A stretch of 11,377 bases of DNA from contig JAGHBN010000153.1 in NCBI GenBank assembly GCA_021160985.1, positions 1 through 11,377 of the forward strand. Direction: 5' to 3'. Numbering within the stretch: position 1 is the first letter of the stretch; every line of letters begins with the position of its first letter. Positions 1-6,580 of the stretch are shown piece by piece. Origin of the DNA: Thermococcus sp. Its GTDB lineage: Archaea; Methanobacteriota_B; Thermococci; Thermococcales; Thermococcaceae. A program made the position numbers and the translations under genes. The notes beneath the pieces are model-generated. The model searched no databases. It was not told where the DNA came from and saw only the letters and a list, made by a program, of their open reading frames with translations.

Positions 1-922
1 CGCTTCCCTTGCGCGAGGGAGGAGCGTGATAGATGGAGGAAAAAGGCTCAGGGAGAGGCCCATGGGTCCGCTCATCCAGGCACTCAGGTCACTCGGAGTT
101 AAAGTCAAAGGGGAGGCCCTCCCCGTTGAAGTAGCCGGCGGGAGCGTTGGGGGCGAGGTAAACGTTGATGCGTCGCTCTCCTCCCAGTTCGTAACCGCCC
201 TCCTGATCCTCGCCTCTAAAACGGGGATGAGAGTGAGGTTCGAAGGCGCCGTCTCAAGGCCCTACATAGAGATGACCCTCCGGACGATGGAGGCCTTTGG
301 CGTGGAATTCAAGAGGGAGGAAGGCGTTACGGTTTTTCCGGGGGTGAGGGGGTGCCGCTTCCGCGTCCCTGGGGATTACTCAAGCGCGGCCTTTCTGTTG
401 GCTGCGGGGGCGCTTTACGGCAGAGTCCGGGTGGAGAACCTTGACCCCACCGATGTCCAGGCGGATAGGGTCATCCTGGACATCCTCAGGGAAATTGGTG
501 CCGAAGTCCGCGTGGGGAAAGACTACGTGGAAGTTAAGCGAGGAGAGCTGAGAAGCTTTGAAATAGACTGCTCAGACTTCCCGGACCTTTTCCCGGTTCT
601 GACGGTCCTGGCGGCCTACGGGGATGGAAAGAGCACCATAAGGGGGAAGCAGCTCAGGTTCAAGGAAAGTGACCGGGTACACGCGATGGCATTGAACCTT
701 TCGAGGGCGGGGTTGAGGGTCAGGGAGCTGGAGGACGGTCTTGAGGTCTGGGGCGGAAGGCCGAGGGGCGTCGTGGTTGAGGACTTCAACGACCACAGGG
801 TTGTGATGGCCATGGCAGTGCTGGGCCTTGGGGCAAGGGGCGAGACTGTAATCCGGAATGAGAAGGTGGTGGCAAAGTCGTATCCCGGCTTCTTTGCAGA
901 TTTGAGGGGGTTGCTCGAATGA
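1..922 (+). CDS. aroA: 3-phosphoshikimate 1-carboxyvinyltransferase (EPSP synthase), 5' end cut by window
   Basis: EPSP synthase transfers an enolpyruvyl group from phosphoenolpyruvate to shikimate-3-phosphate, the sixth shikimate step. The frame is open from base 2. The first visible start-like codon (GTG at 26) lies inside conserved sequence ending in RLRERPMGPL, so it is not the real start and roughly the first quarter of the protein is missing. Visible family signatures are the SSQFVTALL segment, DYSSAAFLLAAGAL, the DFPDLFPVLTVLAA block, KESDRV (matching the active-site Lys-Glu and Arg region of the E. coli enzyme) and NDHRVVMAMAV near the C terminus. The stop TGA overlaps the aroC start as ATGA, so the two genes are translationally coupled. 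Order aroA-aroC suggests that the window starts near the end of a shikimate operon running in from the left. No lesion is seen in the visible part. Confidence 0.97.
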   Translation, partial: ASLARGRSVIDGGKRLRERPMGPLIQALRSLGVKVKGEALPVEVAGGSVGGEVNVDASLSSQFVTALLILASKTGMRVRFEGAVSRPYIEMTLRTMEAFGVEFKREEGVTVFPGVRGCRFRVPGDYSSAAFLLAAGALYGRVRVENLDPTDVQADRVILDILREIGAEVRVGKDYVEVKRGELRSFEIDCSDFPDLFPVLTVLAAYGDGKSTIRGKQLRFKESDRVHAMALNLSRAGLRVRELEDGLEVWGGRPRGVVVEDFNDHRVVMAMAVLGLGARGETVIRNEKVVAKSYPGFFADLRGLLE

Positions 923-1989
923 AGGGAAGGCTCCTGAGCTTTACACTCTTCGGGGAGAGTCATGGAATGGCTGTTGGGGTCCTGATAGAGGGATTGCCGC
1001 CGGGAATTGAAGTGAACGTTGAGGAGCTGAGGGGGGAGCTCCAGCGGAGGAAGGGCATTCCAAGGTTCTCGACGAAGAGGCGGGAGGACGACGAGCCGGT
1101 AATACTCTCCGGCGTCTTCAACGGCTTCACGACGGGAACACCGGTGGCCGTGATGGTCTGGAATGGGGACGTCGATTCTTCGTACTACGAGGAGATATGG
1201 CACACCCCGAGACCTGGCCACGCGGACTACCCTGCGGGAATAAAGTACTTCGGCTACAACGACTACCGCGGCGGGGGGCACTTCTCGGGCAGGCTCACGG
1301 TGGGAGCCGTGATAGCTGGGTACTTTGCCAAAAAGCTACTTGAAAGGGAGGGAATACATCTAAGGGCATACATCAAGCGCATCGGCCGCGTTGAGTGCCC
1401 GGAGGTAACTCCGGAGGCGGTATTCTCGTCGGAAAACCCGTACTGCCCTCACGCGGAGTCTTTTGAGATGATGGTCGAAGAAATGGAGCGGGCTCGGGCC
1501 GAGGGAGACAGCGTTGGCGGGGTGGTTGAGGCGATTGCCCTTAACGTCCCTCCCGGCCTCGGCGGGCCCTGGGACGAGGATATTGAGGCGGACATTGCCT
1601 CGGCACTCTTCAGGATTCCAGCCGTCAAGGGCGTTGAGTTCGGGCTCGGCTTAGGGTTTGCCGAGAAAAGGGGGAGCGAAGCCAACGACCCCTTTGTGAT
1701 AAGGAACGGAAAAATCCTAACGGAAACCAACAACCACGGCGGGGTTCTCGGCGGAATAACCACTGGGATGCCTCTGGTGGTGAGGGCGGCGTTCAAGCCC
1801 ACACCCTCGATATACCTGCCCCAGAGGACAGTTGACCTCGCGAAGATGGAGGAGACCGGGCTGAGGCTGAGGGGGCGCTTCGACTCCTGCATAGTGCCGA
1901 AAGCGCTCCCGGTGGTTGAGGCGGTGGTTGCATTTGTTCTTGCCGACCACCTGCTGAGGAGAAAGGCGTGGGAGGGGGTGGTCATGTGA
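919..1989 (+). CDS. aroC: Chorismate synthase
   Basis: Chorismate synthase removes phosphate from EPSP to give chorismate, using reduced FMN; chorismate is the branch point to Trp, Tyr and Phe. The 356-residue length is normal for the family. Signatures are SFTLFGESHG at the N terminus, the RPGHADYPAGIKYF and YRGGGHFSGR stretches that form the FMN and substrate site, the RRKGIPRFSTKRRE basic segment, NNHGGVLGG, and the ARAAFKPTPSI-like block (here VRAAFKPTPSI). The start ATG overlaps the aroA stop by 4 bases, with a purine-rich GAGGGGG at 904-910 as ribosome binding site. It is the last gene before an 86-base gap, which contains a promoter for the next gene set. Identification is by clear family motifs. 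Confidence 0.98.
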   Translation: MKGRLLSFTLFGESHGMAVGVLIEGLPPGIEVNVEELRGELQRRKGIPRFSTKRREDDEPVILSGVFNGFTTGTPVAVMVWNGDVDSSYYEEIWHTPRPGHADYPAGIKYFGYNDYRGGGHFSGRLTVGAVIAGYFAKKLLEREGIHLRAYIKRIGRVECPEVTPEAVFSSENPYCPHAESFEMMVEEMERARAEGDSVGGVVEAIALNVPPGLGGPWDEDIEADIASALFRIPAVKGVEFGLGLGFAEKRGSEANDPFVIRNGKILTETNNHGGVLGGITTGMPLVVRAAFKPTPSIYLPQRTVDLAKMEETGLRLRGRFDSCIVPKALPVVEAVVAFVLADHLLRRKAWEGVVM

Positions 1990-1999
1990 ATCTGTCCAA
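1978..1999 (+). promoter_or_regulatory. Candidate operator in front of the chorismate mutase gene
   Basis: Seen: GTGGTCA (1978-1984), 8 bases, then TGTCCAA (1993-1999). The two halves form an imperfect inverted repeat, with TGGNCA facing TGNCCA. The right half is identical to the right half of the palindrome in front of trpC, the 8-base spacer length is the same, and in both cases the right half ends exactly 4 bases before TTAAAA. The left half matches the trpC site at 5 of 7 bases and overlaps the last codons of aroC. Inference: this is the binding site of a transcription factor shared with the trp operon. A further half-site-like CGTCCAA lies at 2015-2021, downstream of the TATA element. 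Confidence 0.5.
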
Positions 2000-2035
2000 A
2001 ACCTTAAAATCCTCCGTCCAATTTAAGGCCGGTGA
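2000..2035 (+). promoter_or_regulatory. Promoter for the chorismate mutase-aminotransferase-tyrA gene set
   Basis: An A-rich stretch AACC followed by TTAAAA (2004-2009) fits an archaeal BRE plus TATA element. Transcription would be expected about 25-27 bases after the TATA centre, around 2031-2035. The 86-base spacing between the aroC stop and the mutase ATG contrasts with overlaps at most other junctions in the window and supports an independent transcription start. The start point is a prediction from spacing only. Confidence 0.5.
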
Positions 2036-2075
2036 TGGTGATGTCCCGCCAATATTGGTGACGAAGATTGACGGT

Positions 2076-2333
2076 ATGTCGGAAATAGAGCGGCTCAGGG
2101 CAAGGATAGACGAGATAGATAGGGAGATACTGCGCCTCCTGGATGAGAGGATGGAAGTAGCACTGCGCATAGGGGAAGTAAAGGCCAGACTCAACGTTCC
2201 AATCCCTGATCCTGCCCGGGAAATGGAAGTCCTTGAACGGGCCGGGGAGTTCAGACCCGTTTTTGAAGCCATTCTTGAGGTGAGCAGGGATGTTCAACGT
2301 ATACGAATTCTTCAACAGAATAAACGAGATTAA
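2076..2333 (+). CDS. Chorismate mutase, monofunctional AroQ type
   Basis: This enzyme rearranges chorismate to prephenate, the first step towards Phe and Tyr. It is a small all-helical AroQ-class protein of 85 residues. Residues aligning with the E. coli mutase active site are all present: R8 (in RLRARIDEID), R25 (LLDERMEVA), K36 (GEVKA), D45 and R48 (IPDPAR) and probably Q74 (SRDVQR). I chose ATG 2076 because homology begins there. The frame is open back to 1968, but that stretch covers the aroC end and the promoter. The SD-like GGTGA at 2057-2061 is weak and 14 bases away; GTG 2058 is a less likely alternative start. The gene's end overlaps the aminotransferase gene by 44 bases. It is not fused to a dehydratase or dehydrogenase domain, unlike in several bacteria and some archaea. 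Confidence 0.93.
   Translation: MSEIERLRARIDEIDREILRLLDERMEVALRIGEVKARLNVPIPDPAREMEVLERAGEFRPVFEAILEVSRDVQRIRILQQNKRD
2277..2283 (+). promoter_or_regulatory. Ribosome binding site of the aminotransferase gene
   Basis: GAGGTGA, 6 bases before ATG 2290, closely matches the end of archaeal 16S rRNA. It lies inside the chorismate mutase coding region and fixes the aminotransferase start at 2290, which makes the 44-base gene overlap real. Confidence 0.75.
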
Positions 2334-3366
2334 CCCAAGGATAAGGCTCGACGTGGGTCAGCCGGACATACCCGTGAGAGAAGAGATCATAGAGGAGACA
2401 ATTAAATCGCTTAGAAGAGGGGAGACGGGCTACACATCGACTTCCGGGATTCAGGAGCTCAGGGAGGCAATAGCGGATCTGGAGGGTGTTTCTCCAGAGG
2501 AAGTCGTGGTGGGGCCCGGTGCGAAGATTCTGATAGCGGCGGAGATTGCGGCGGCGAAGAGGATTGCGGTGATATCTCCACACTGGAACGCTTACTCCCT
2601 GATAGCCGACCAGTTTGGAAAGACTGTGGAGGTTATTGAGACCAATCTTGAGGATGGATGGCGACCATCTCCAGAAGAACTCAAGGCTGATTTACTTATC
2701 CTAAACTACCCAAACAACCCGACAGGAAGGGTGCTATCGCGCTCCGAGCTGAAAGGAATCGTTGAGGTTGCGGAGGAGTCCGGGACGAAGGTGCTCTCGG
2801 ACGAGGTGTACGCTGACTTATCTTTCGTGGACTTCACTCCGGTCAGGGAGCTGTATGAGAACACGGTAACGGTCAAGGGGTTCTCAAAGCTCTACTCCAT
2901 GACGGGCTTCCGCCTCGGCTACGCCCTGGCTGAGAAGAAGGAAGCGGCGAGGATAAGGAGGTTTATAGAGTCCACGGCAACCTGTGTCCCGCCATTCGTT
3001 CAGAGGGCGGGTATGAAGGCCCTTGAGCTCAGGGAGGAGCTCGTGCAGGTGGTTAGAGGGGAATACCTGCGGAGGGCGGAGATTGCCTCAAGGATTCTGT
3101 GCGGCCTTGAATTCAGGGAACCGGAGGGCGCGTTCTACATCTTCCTCCGGGTGCCGGGGGACGGTCTGGAGTTCGCCGAGAGACTCCTTCAGAGGGGGGT
3201 CTCGGTTTTTCCGGGAGCGGCTTTTGGCCCCTACGAGGACTTCATAAGGATTTCCCTCAGCGGGGGCCGTCTGGAAAAAGGGCTCGGGATAATAAGGGAG
3301 GAGATTGAATGCGCTTTGGAATCGTCGGCTACGGGAGGATGGGCAGGCTCTTCGGGCGTTGTCTGA
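2290..3366 (+). CDS. Class I/II PLP-dependent aminotransferase, probably aromatic or prephenate-pathway
   Basis: A fold-type I aminotransferase of 358 residues. Visible landmarks: DVGQPDIP near the N terminus, GYTSTSGIQELREAI, NYPNNPTG (139-146), SDEVYADLSF with D171 and Y174 contacting PLP, the Schiff-base lysine K200 in VKGFSKLYSMTGFRLGY, R208 for the PLP phosphate, and R320 in FIRISLS for the substrate carboxylate. Its place between chorismate mutase and prephenate dehydrogenase suggests that it makes Tyr and/or Phe from 4-hydroxyphenylpyruvate or phenylpyruvate; it would usually be named aspartate aminotransferase by similarity. Substrate cannot be read from the sequence. The start is supported by GAGGTGA at 2277-2283. 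The C-terminal residues 341-358 (CALESSATGG...) are encoded in the 58-base overlap with tyrA and look like an extra tail, since relatives would be expected to end near REEIE. Confidence 0.92.
   Translation: MFNVYEFFNRINEINPRIRLDVGQPDIPVREEIIEETIKSLRRGETGYTSTSGIQELREAIADLEGVSPEEVVVGPGAKILIAAEIAAAKRIAVISPHWNAYSLIADQFGKTVEVIETNLEDGWRPSPEELKADLLILNYPNNPTGRVLSRSELKGIVEVAEESGTKVLSDEVYADLSFVDFTPVRELYENTVTVKGFSKLYSMTGFRLGYALAEKKEAARIRRFIESTATCVPPFVQRAGMKALELREELVQVVRGEYLRRAEIASRILCGLEFREPEGAFYIFLRVPGDGLEFAERLLQRGVSVFPGAAFGPYEDFIRISLSGGRLEKGLGIIREEIECALESSATGGWAGSSGVV
3297..3305 (+). promoter_or_regulatory. Ribosome binding site of tyrA
   Basis: GGAGGAGAT with 3 bases before ATG 3309 is a near-perfect archaeal Shine-Dalgarno sequence. 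It sits inside the aminotransferase gene and supports the tyrA start within that gene. Confidence 0.75.
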
Positions 3367-4073
3367 AGGGGGAGGTGAAGTTCTACTCGCGCCACAGGGA
3401 AATGGACTTTGAGAGCCTCGGGGAGCTTTACGAATGGGCCGACGTCATTGTAATCGCCACTTCGCTCGATGCCGTCCCGGAGACTCTGAAAGAACTCTCA
3501 ACAATAGCCTCGAAGAGGCCCAGGGACGTTGTAATCTTCGACATAGCCACATTCAAGAGGGAAATTGTGGGTCTTTACGGGGAATTCCCCCCGGAGGTGA
3601 GGGTCGCCAGCGTCCACCCGATGTTTGGAGAGGGTGTGAAAAGCTTTGAAGGCCAGCTCTTCATTGTCGTGCCCGTGGGAGGCAGGGAAGGGGATGCGGA
3701 GTGGGTTGCAGGCTTTCTTCGCTCCCTGGGTGGAAGGGTAGAAGTTATGGACGCCGAAGAACACGACAGGATTGTCGGGCTCGTTGTTGGCGTCCCCTAC
3801 CTCATAGGCCTCAAATACCTTGAAATTTCTGCCGAGATGGATCTTGATCGTTTTGGAGGGACTTCACATCGTTTTTTAACCACGTACGGAAAGGCGGTTC
3901 TCAACGACTCGCCGGAATTCATAGCGGAGGTCCTGGAGCGTTCGCGTGAGGAAATAGAAGAGTTCATCAGAGCACTTGGGAAGATGCCCAACCTTGACGG
4001 TCTTTTGGGTCAAATCAGTGAAAATGAAATAAAAGAGGCGTACCGCAGGCTCTACAGGGTTTTAGAGCCCTGA
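3309..4073 (+). CDS. tyrA: Prephenate dehydrogenase
   Basis: TyrA oxidatively decarboxylates prephenate to 4-hydroxyphenylpyruvate; some relatives use arogenate, and the sequence alone does not settle this. The 254-residue protein starts with a Rossmann NAD(P) site, GIVGYGRMG (4-12), followed by DVIVIATSLDAVPE. It then has FDIATFK (78-83 region), the HPMFGEG motif with the conserved His 103, and a helical C-terminal half starting EEHDRIVGLVVGVPYLIG. It is short for the family: no ACT regulatory domain and no fused chorismate mutase. So any feedback by tyrosine must act by another route, or on transcription. It begins 58 bases inside the aminotransferase gene with a strong ribosome binding site. 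Its last 12 bases overlap, tail to tail, the end of trpA on the other strand. Confidence 0.93.
   Translation: MRFGIVGYGRMGRLFGRCLKGEVKFYSRHREMDFESLGELYEWADVIVIATSLDAVPETLKELSTIASKRPRDVVIFDIATFKREIVGLYGEFPPEVRVASVHPMFGEGVKSFEGQLFIVVPVGGREGDAEWVAGFLRSLGGRVEVMDAEEHDRIVGLVVGVPYLIGLKYLEISAEMDLDRFGGTSHRFLTTYGKAVLNDSPEFIAEVLERSREEIEEFIRALGKMPNLDGLLGQISENEIKEAYRRLYRVLEP
4011..4036 (-). terminator. Possible transcription terminator of the trp operon (T-rich)
   Basis: On the minus strand, 26-51 bases after the trpA stop, the sequence is CTCTTTTATTTCATTTTCAC and then TGATTTG, that is, several short T runs with no stem. Archaeal RNA polymerase terminates at such oligo-T stretches. It lies inside the tyrA coding region, so the T runs are A runs in the tyrA message. 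Evidence is base composition and position only. Confidence 0.35.
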
Positions 4074-4808
4074 GAGTTCCCTTACCTTTTCCCTCAGGAG
4101 GGGAGCAGCTCTTTTCCCGTGTTCCTCTATCAGCCTTATCAGGGCACTTCCCACGACCACACCGTCCGCGCCACTCTGAAGGAGCCTTTTCACATGCTCC
4201 CTGCGGGAGACTCCGAAGCCGACCGCGAGCTTTCTGGTGCACAGCCGCCTGGCCCTTCTCAGGAGCTGAAAAGCGGTTTTGGGGATTTCCTCCCTGGCCC
4301 CGGTGGTGCCGTACAGGGATATGAGGTAGACGAAGCCCGTTGAGGCCCGGCAGATTTCCTTAAGCCTCTCATCGGGGGTGTTGGGTGCCGCCAGGAAAAC
4401 CGTCTTTATTCCCTCTTCCCTGGCGGTCTCCAGGAGCTCTCCCGCGTGGCTAACAGGAAGGTCAACGACAAGAATTCCGTCGACACCGCTGGCTTTTGCC
4501 GAGCCCAGGAACTCCTTCACGCCTGTTCTGTAGACGGGGTTGTAGTACGTCATGAGGATAATGGGAGTGTCGTAGTTTCTCCGGAAGGCTTTTACGAGCG
4601 GGAACAGCTCCTCCAGCTTAAAGCCGCCCCTCAGCGCCCTCTCGTGAGAGGCCTGTATCGTCCTTCCGTCCGCCATGGGGTCGCTGAAGGGAACGCCAAG
4701 CTCTATGGCTCCCGAGTATTCCGCAACCGCTTCGAGGAAGCCAAGAGTGGCCCTGACGCTTGGGTCTCCCGCGGTGATGTAGGGGATGATTGAGCCACTC
4801 TCAAACAT
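4062..4808 (-). CDS. trpA: Tryptophan synthase alpha subunit
   Basis: TrpA splits indole-3-glycerol phosphate into indole and glyceraldehyde-3-phosphate and channels indole to TrpB in an alpha2-beta2 complex. The 248-residue length equals, from memory, the Pyrococcus protein. The TIM-barrel catalytic residues are E36 (AIELGVPFSDP) and D47 (MADGRTIQ), with the same numbering as P. furiosus TrpA. Other conserved parts are PYITAGDP, MTYYNPVYRTG, DGILVVDLP, FLAAPNTPDERL, FVYLISLYGTTGAR, the phosphate-binding VGFGVSRREH and DGVVVGSALI. It is the last gene of the operon. Its ATG overlaps the trpB end by 8 bases, with AAGGTGAGCGG upstream as ribosome binding site. Its TAA end overlaps tyrA on the opposite strand by 12 bases. 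Confidence 0.98.
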   Translation of the reverse strand: MFESGSIIPYITAGDPSVRATLGFLEAVAEYSGAIELGVPFSDPMADGRTIQASHERALRGGFKLEELFPLVKAFRRNYDTPIILMTYYNPVYRTGVKEFLGSAKASGVDGILVVDLPVSHAGELLETAREEGIKTVFLAAPNTPDERLKEICRASTGFVYLISLYGTTGAREEIPKTAFQLLRRARRLCTRKLAVGFGVSRREHVKRLLQSGADGVVVGSALIRLIEEHGKRAAPLLREKVRELSGL

Positions 4809-5964
4809 CGCCGCTCACCTTCATGACTATTCCCAGGTCTTTATCACCCCTGCCCGAGAGGTTAACGATGATTATTTCGTCCCTCTCCATCTCCCTGGCA
4901 AGTTTCATGGCGTAGGCAACTGCATGGGCCGATTCAAGGGCCGGCAGTATTCCTTCCGTACGGGAGAGCTCGTGGAAGGCCTTCAGTGCCTCATCATCAG
5001 TCACGGTAACGTACTCGGCCCTGCCCTCCTCCTTCAGGTGGGCGTGCTCCGGGCCAACTCCTGGGTAGTCCAGGCCCGCGGATACACTGTGGGCGGGGAC
5101 TATCTGTCCCTCCTCGTTCTGGAGGAAGTAGCTCAGCATGCCATGGAAGACTCCCCTCTCCCCAGCGTTGAGGGATGCCGCGTGAAGGCCGGTGTGGAGG
5201 CCCTTTCCTCCGGCCTCAACGCCGATCAGCCTGACATCGTCATTGACGAAGGGGTAGAATATGCCCATGGCGTTGCTTCCGCCCCCCACACAGGCCATTA
5301 TGGCATCTGGCAGCGTTCCTTCGGCCTCCAGAATCTGGTCCCTGGCCTCCCTCCCGATAACCGACTGGAAGTCCCTGACGATTATCGGGTAGGGATGCGG
5401 TCCGACGACGGAGCCTATGAGGTAGTGGGAATGCTCGAAGCTTGCGACCCAGTCCCTCAGTGCCTCGTTTATGGCATCTTTTAGGGTTCTTGAACCGCTT
5501 TCGACGGGAATAACCCTCGCGCCCAGAAGCTTCATCCTGAAGACGTTCATGGACTGCCTTTCCACGTCCTTTGCCCCCATGTACACGTCGACGCTCATTC
5601 CCAGAAGGGCCCCTGCCATTGCCGTCGCAACACCGTGCTGACCGGCCCCAGTTTCGGCTATAAGCCGGCTTTTGCCCATAAACTTGGCCAGGAGAGCCTG
5701 TCCTATCGCGTTGTTGGTCTTGTGGGCGCCGCCGTGGAGCAGATCTTCCCGCTTCAGGTATATCCTGGCCCCACCGATTTTCTCGCTCAGCCTCCTTGCG
5801 TAGTAGAGCGGCGTCGGCCTGCCGGCCCAGTGGCGGAGGTAGTAATCGAGGGCCTCTCTAAACTCATCATCATTTTTAAGCTCGTTGTATGCCTTTTCTA
5901 GCTCTCTTAGGGGCTCCATGAGCGTCTCGGGGACGAACTGTCCCCCAAAGCTACCGAACCACAT
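4801..5964 (-). CDS. trpB: Tryptophan synthase beta subunit (TrpB1 type)
   Basis: TrpB is the PLP enzyme that condenses indole with serine to give tryptophan. The 387-residue protein begins MWFGSFGGQFVPETL, which is the canonical alpha-partnered TrpB1 form rather than the longer stand-alone TrpB2. The PLP lysine is K82 in GGAHKTNNA, the catalytic glutamate is E104 in IAETGAGQHG, and the PLP phosphate loop is CVGGGSNAMG; GVEAGGKG and NLSGRGDKD are also intact. The start ATG overlaps the trpF stop by 14 bases, with GGGAGGGTTAGG as ribosome binding site. It is followed directly by trpA, so the two subunits are made together. No unusual residues were seen at the active site. Confidence 0.98.
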   Translation of the reverse strand: MWFGSFGGQFVPETLMEPLRELEKAYNELKNDDEFREALDYYLRHWAGRPTPLYYARRLSEKIGGARIYLKREDLLHGGAHKTNNAIGQALLAKFMGKSRLIAETGAGQHGVATAMAGALLGMSVDVYMGAKDVERQSMNVFRMKLLGARVIPVESGSRTLKDAINEALRDWVASFEHSHYLIGSVVGPHPYPIIVRDFQSVIGREARDQILEAEGTLPDAIMACVGGGSNAMGIFYPFVNDDVRLIGVEAGGKGLHTGLHAASLNAGERGVFHGMLSYFLQNEEGQIVPAHSVSAGLDYPGVGPEHAHLKEEGRAEYVTVTDDEALKAFHELSRTEGILPALESAHAVAYAMKLAREMERDEIIIVNLSGRGDKDLGIVMKVSGDV

Positions 5965-6580
5965 TCCTAACCCTCCCGATGAACTCCTCTATAAGCGTCC
6001 TGTCCTTTACGCCGTTCCTCTCAACTCCGCTCGAGACGTCCACCCCGGCAGGCCTGACCCACTTTACCGCCTCTTCAACGTTCTCGGGCCTCAGCCCCCC
6101 TGCAAGGACTATCGGGATTTTTTTGGCTACTATTGCGCTCACCCGGTAGTCGTGCCTCCTCCCACTCCCCGCCCCGGTGTCGAGGAGAATCCTGTCCACC
6201 TCGTACTGGGATATGAGCTCCATAAGCCTCTCTGCATCCTCGCCGGGCGATGTGCTCTTTCTCGGGACGGTGAAGGCCTTCATCACGGAAACGCCGTACT
6301 CGGAGACGAGCCTCTCAACCGTTTTCGGGTGTGCGTCCGAGTGTATCTGCACGTACTCCGCGCCGGTCCTTTCGATCGCGTTGGCCCACTCCGAGAAGCT
6401 GGCCATCGTTGACACGAGGTAGATGGGAATCCTTGAGCTCCCAATTAGCTCCCTCGCCACCCCAAGCGGGACTCTCCTTTTGGAGTTCGAGTTTACCACG
6501 ACTCCGGTGGCGTCAGCGTACCTCTCCACAAGCCTCAGCTCGTCCGAATTCCGGACGCCACATATTTTCACGAACATCAT
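5951..6580 (-). CDS. trpF: Phosphoribosylanthranilate isomerase
   Basis: TrpF converts N-(5'-phosphoribosyl)anthranilate to the aminodeoxyribulose phosphate (CdRP), the third step of tryptophan synthesis, between TrpD and TrpC. It is a single-domain TIM barrel of 209 residues. The general base C7 is in VKICGVR and the general acid D134 in ILLDTGAGSGRRHDY. The QIHSD and VLAGGLRPENV segments, and the phosphate-binding GVDVSSGVE near the C terminus, are in place. Two ATG codons stand in tandem (6580 and 6577). The first forms an ATGA overlap with the trpG stop and has GGAGATGA upstream. The gene is not fused to trpC, unlike in E. coli. Confidence 0.97.
   Translation of the reverse strand: MMFVKICGVRNSDELRLVERYADATGVVVNSNSKRRVPLGVARELIGSSRIPIYLVSTMASFSEWANAIERTGAEYVQIHSDAHPKTVERLVSEYGVSVMKAFTVPRKSTSPGEDAERLMELISQYEVDRILLDTGAGSGRRHDYRVSAIVAKKIPIVLAGGLRPENVEEAVKWVRPAGVDVSSGVERNGVKDRTLIEEFIGRVRNVVR

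Noticed and set aside
616..1985. Minus-strand open frames opposite aroA and aroC (616-1281, 1449-1985)
   Set aside because: The aroA and aroC frames are fully explained by conserved protein motifs, and the antisense translations show no family signature.
1968..2075. An upstream start of chorismate mutase at 1968, adding 36 residues
   Set aside because: This stretch covers the aroC end, the operator, the TATA element and the leader. The translation there has no similarity to AroQ proteins, and homology starts at ATG 2076.
4119..5484. Plus-strand open frames opposite trpA and trpB (4119-4343, 4446-4793, 4786-5484)
   Set aside because: They lie antisense to strongly conserved enzymes, have no recognisable domains or ribosome binding sites, and reflect the high GC content and codon pattern of the real genes.
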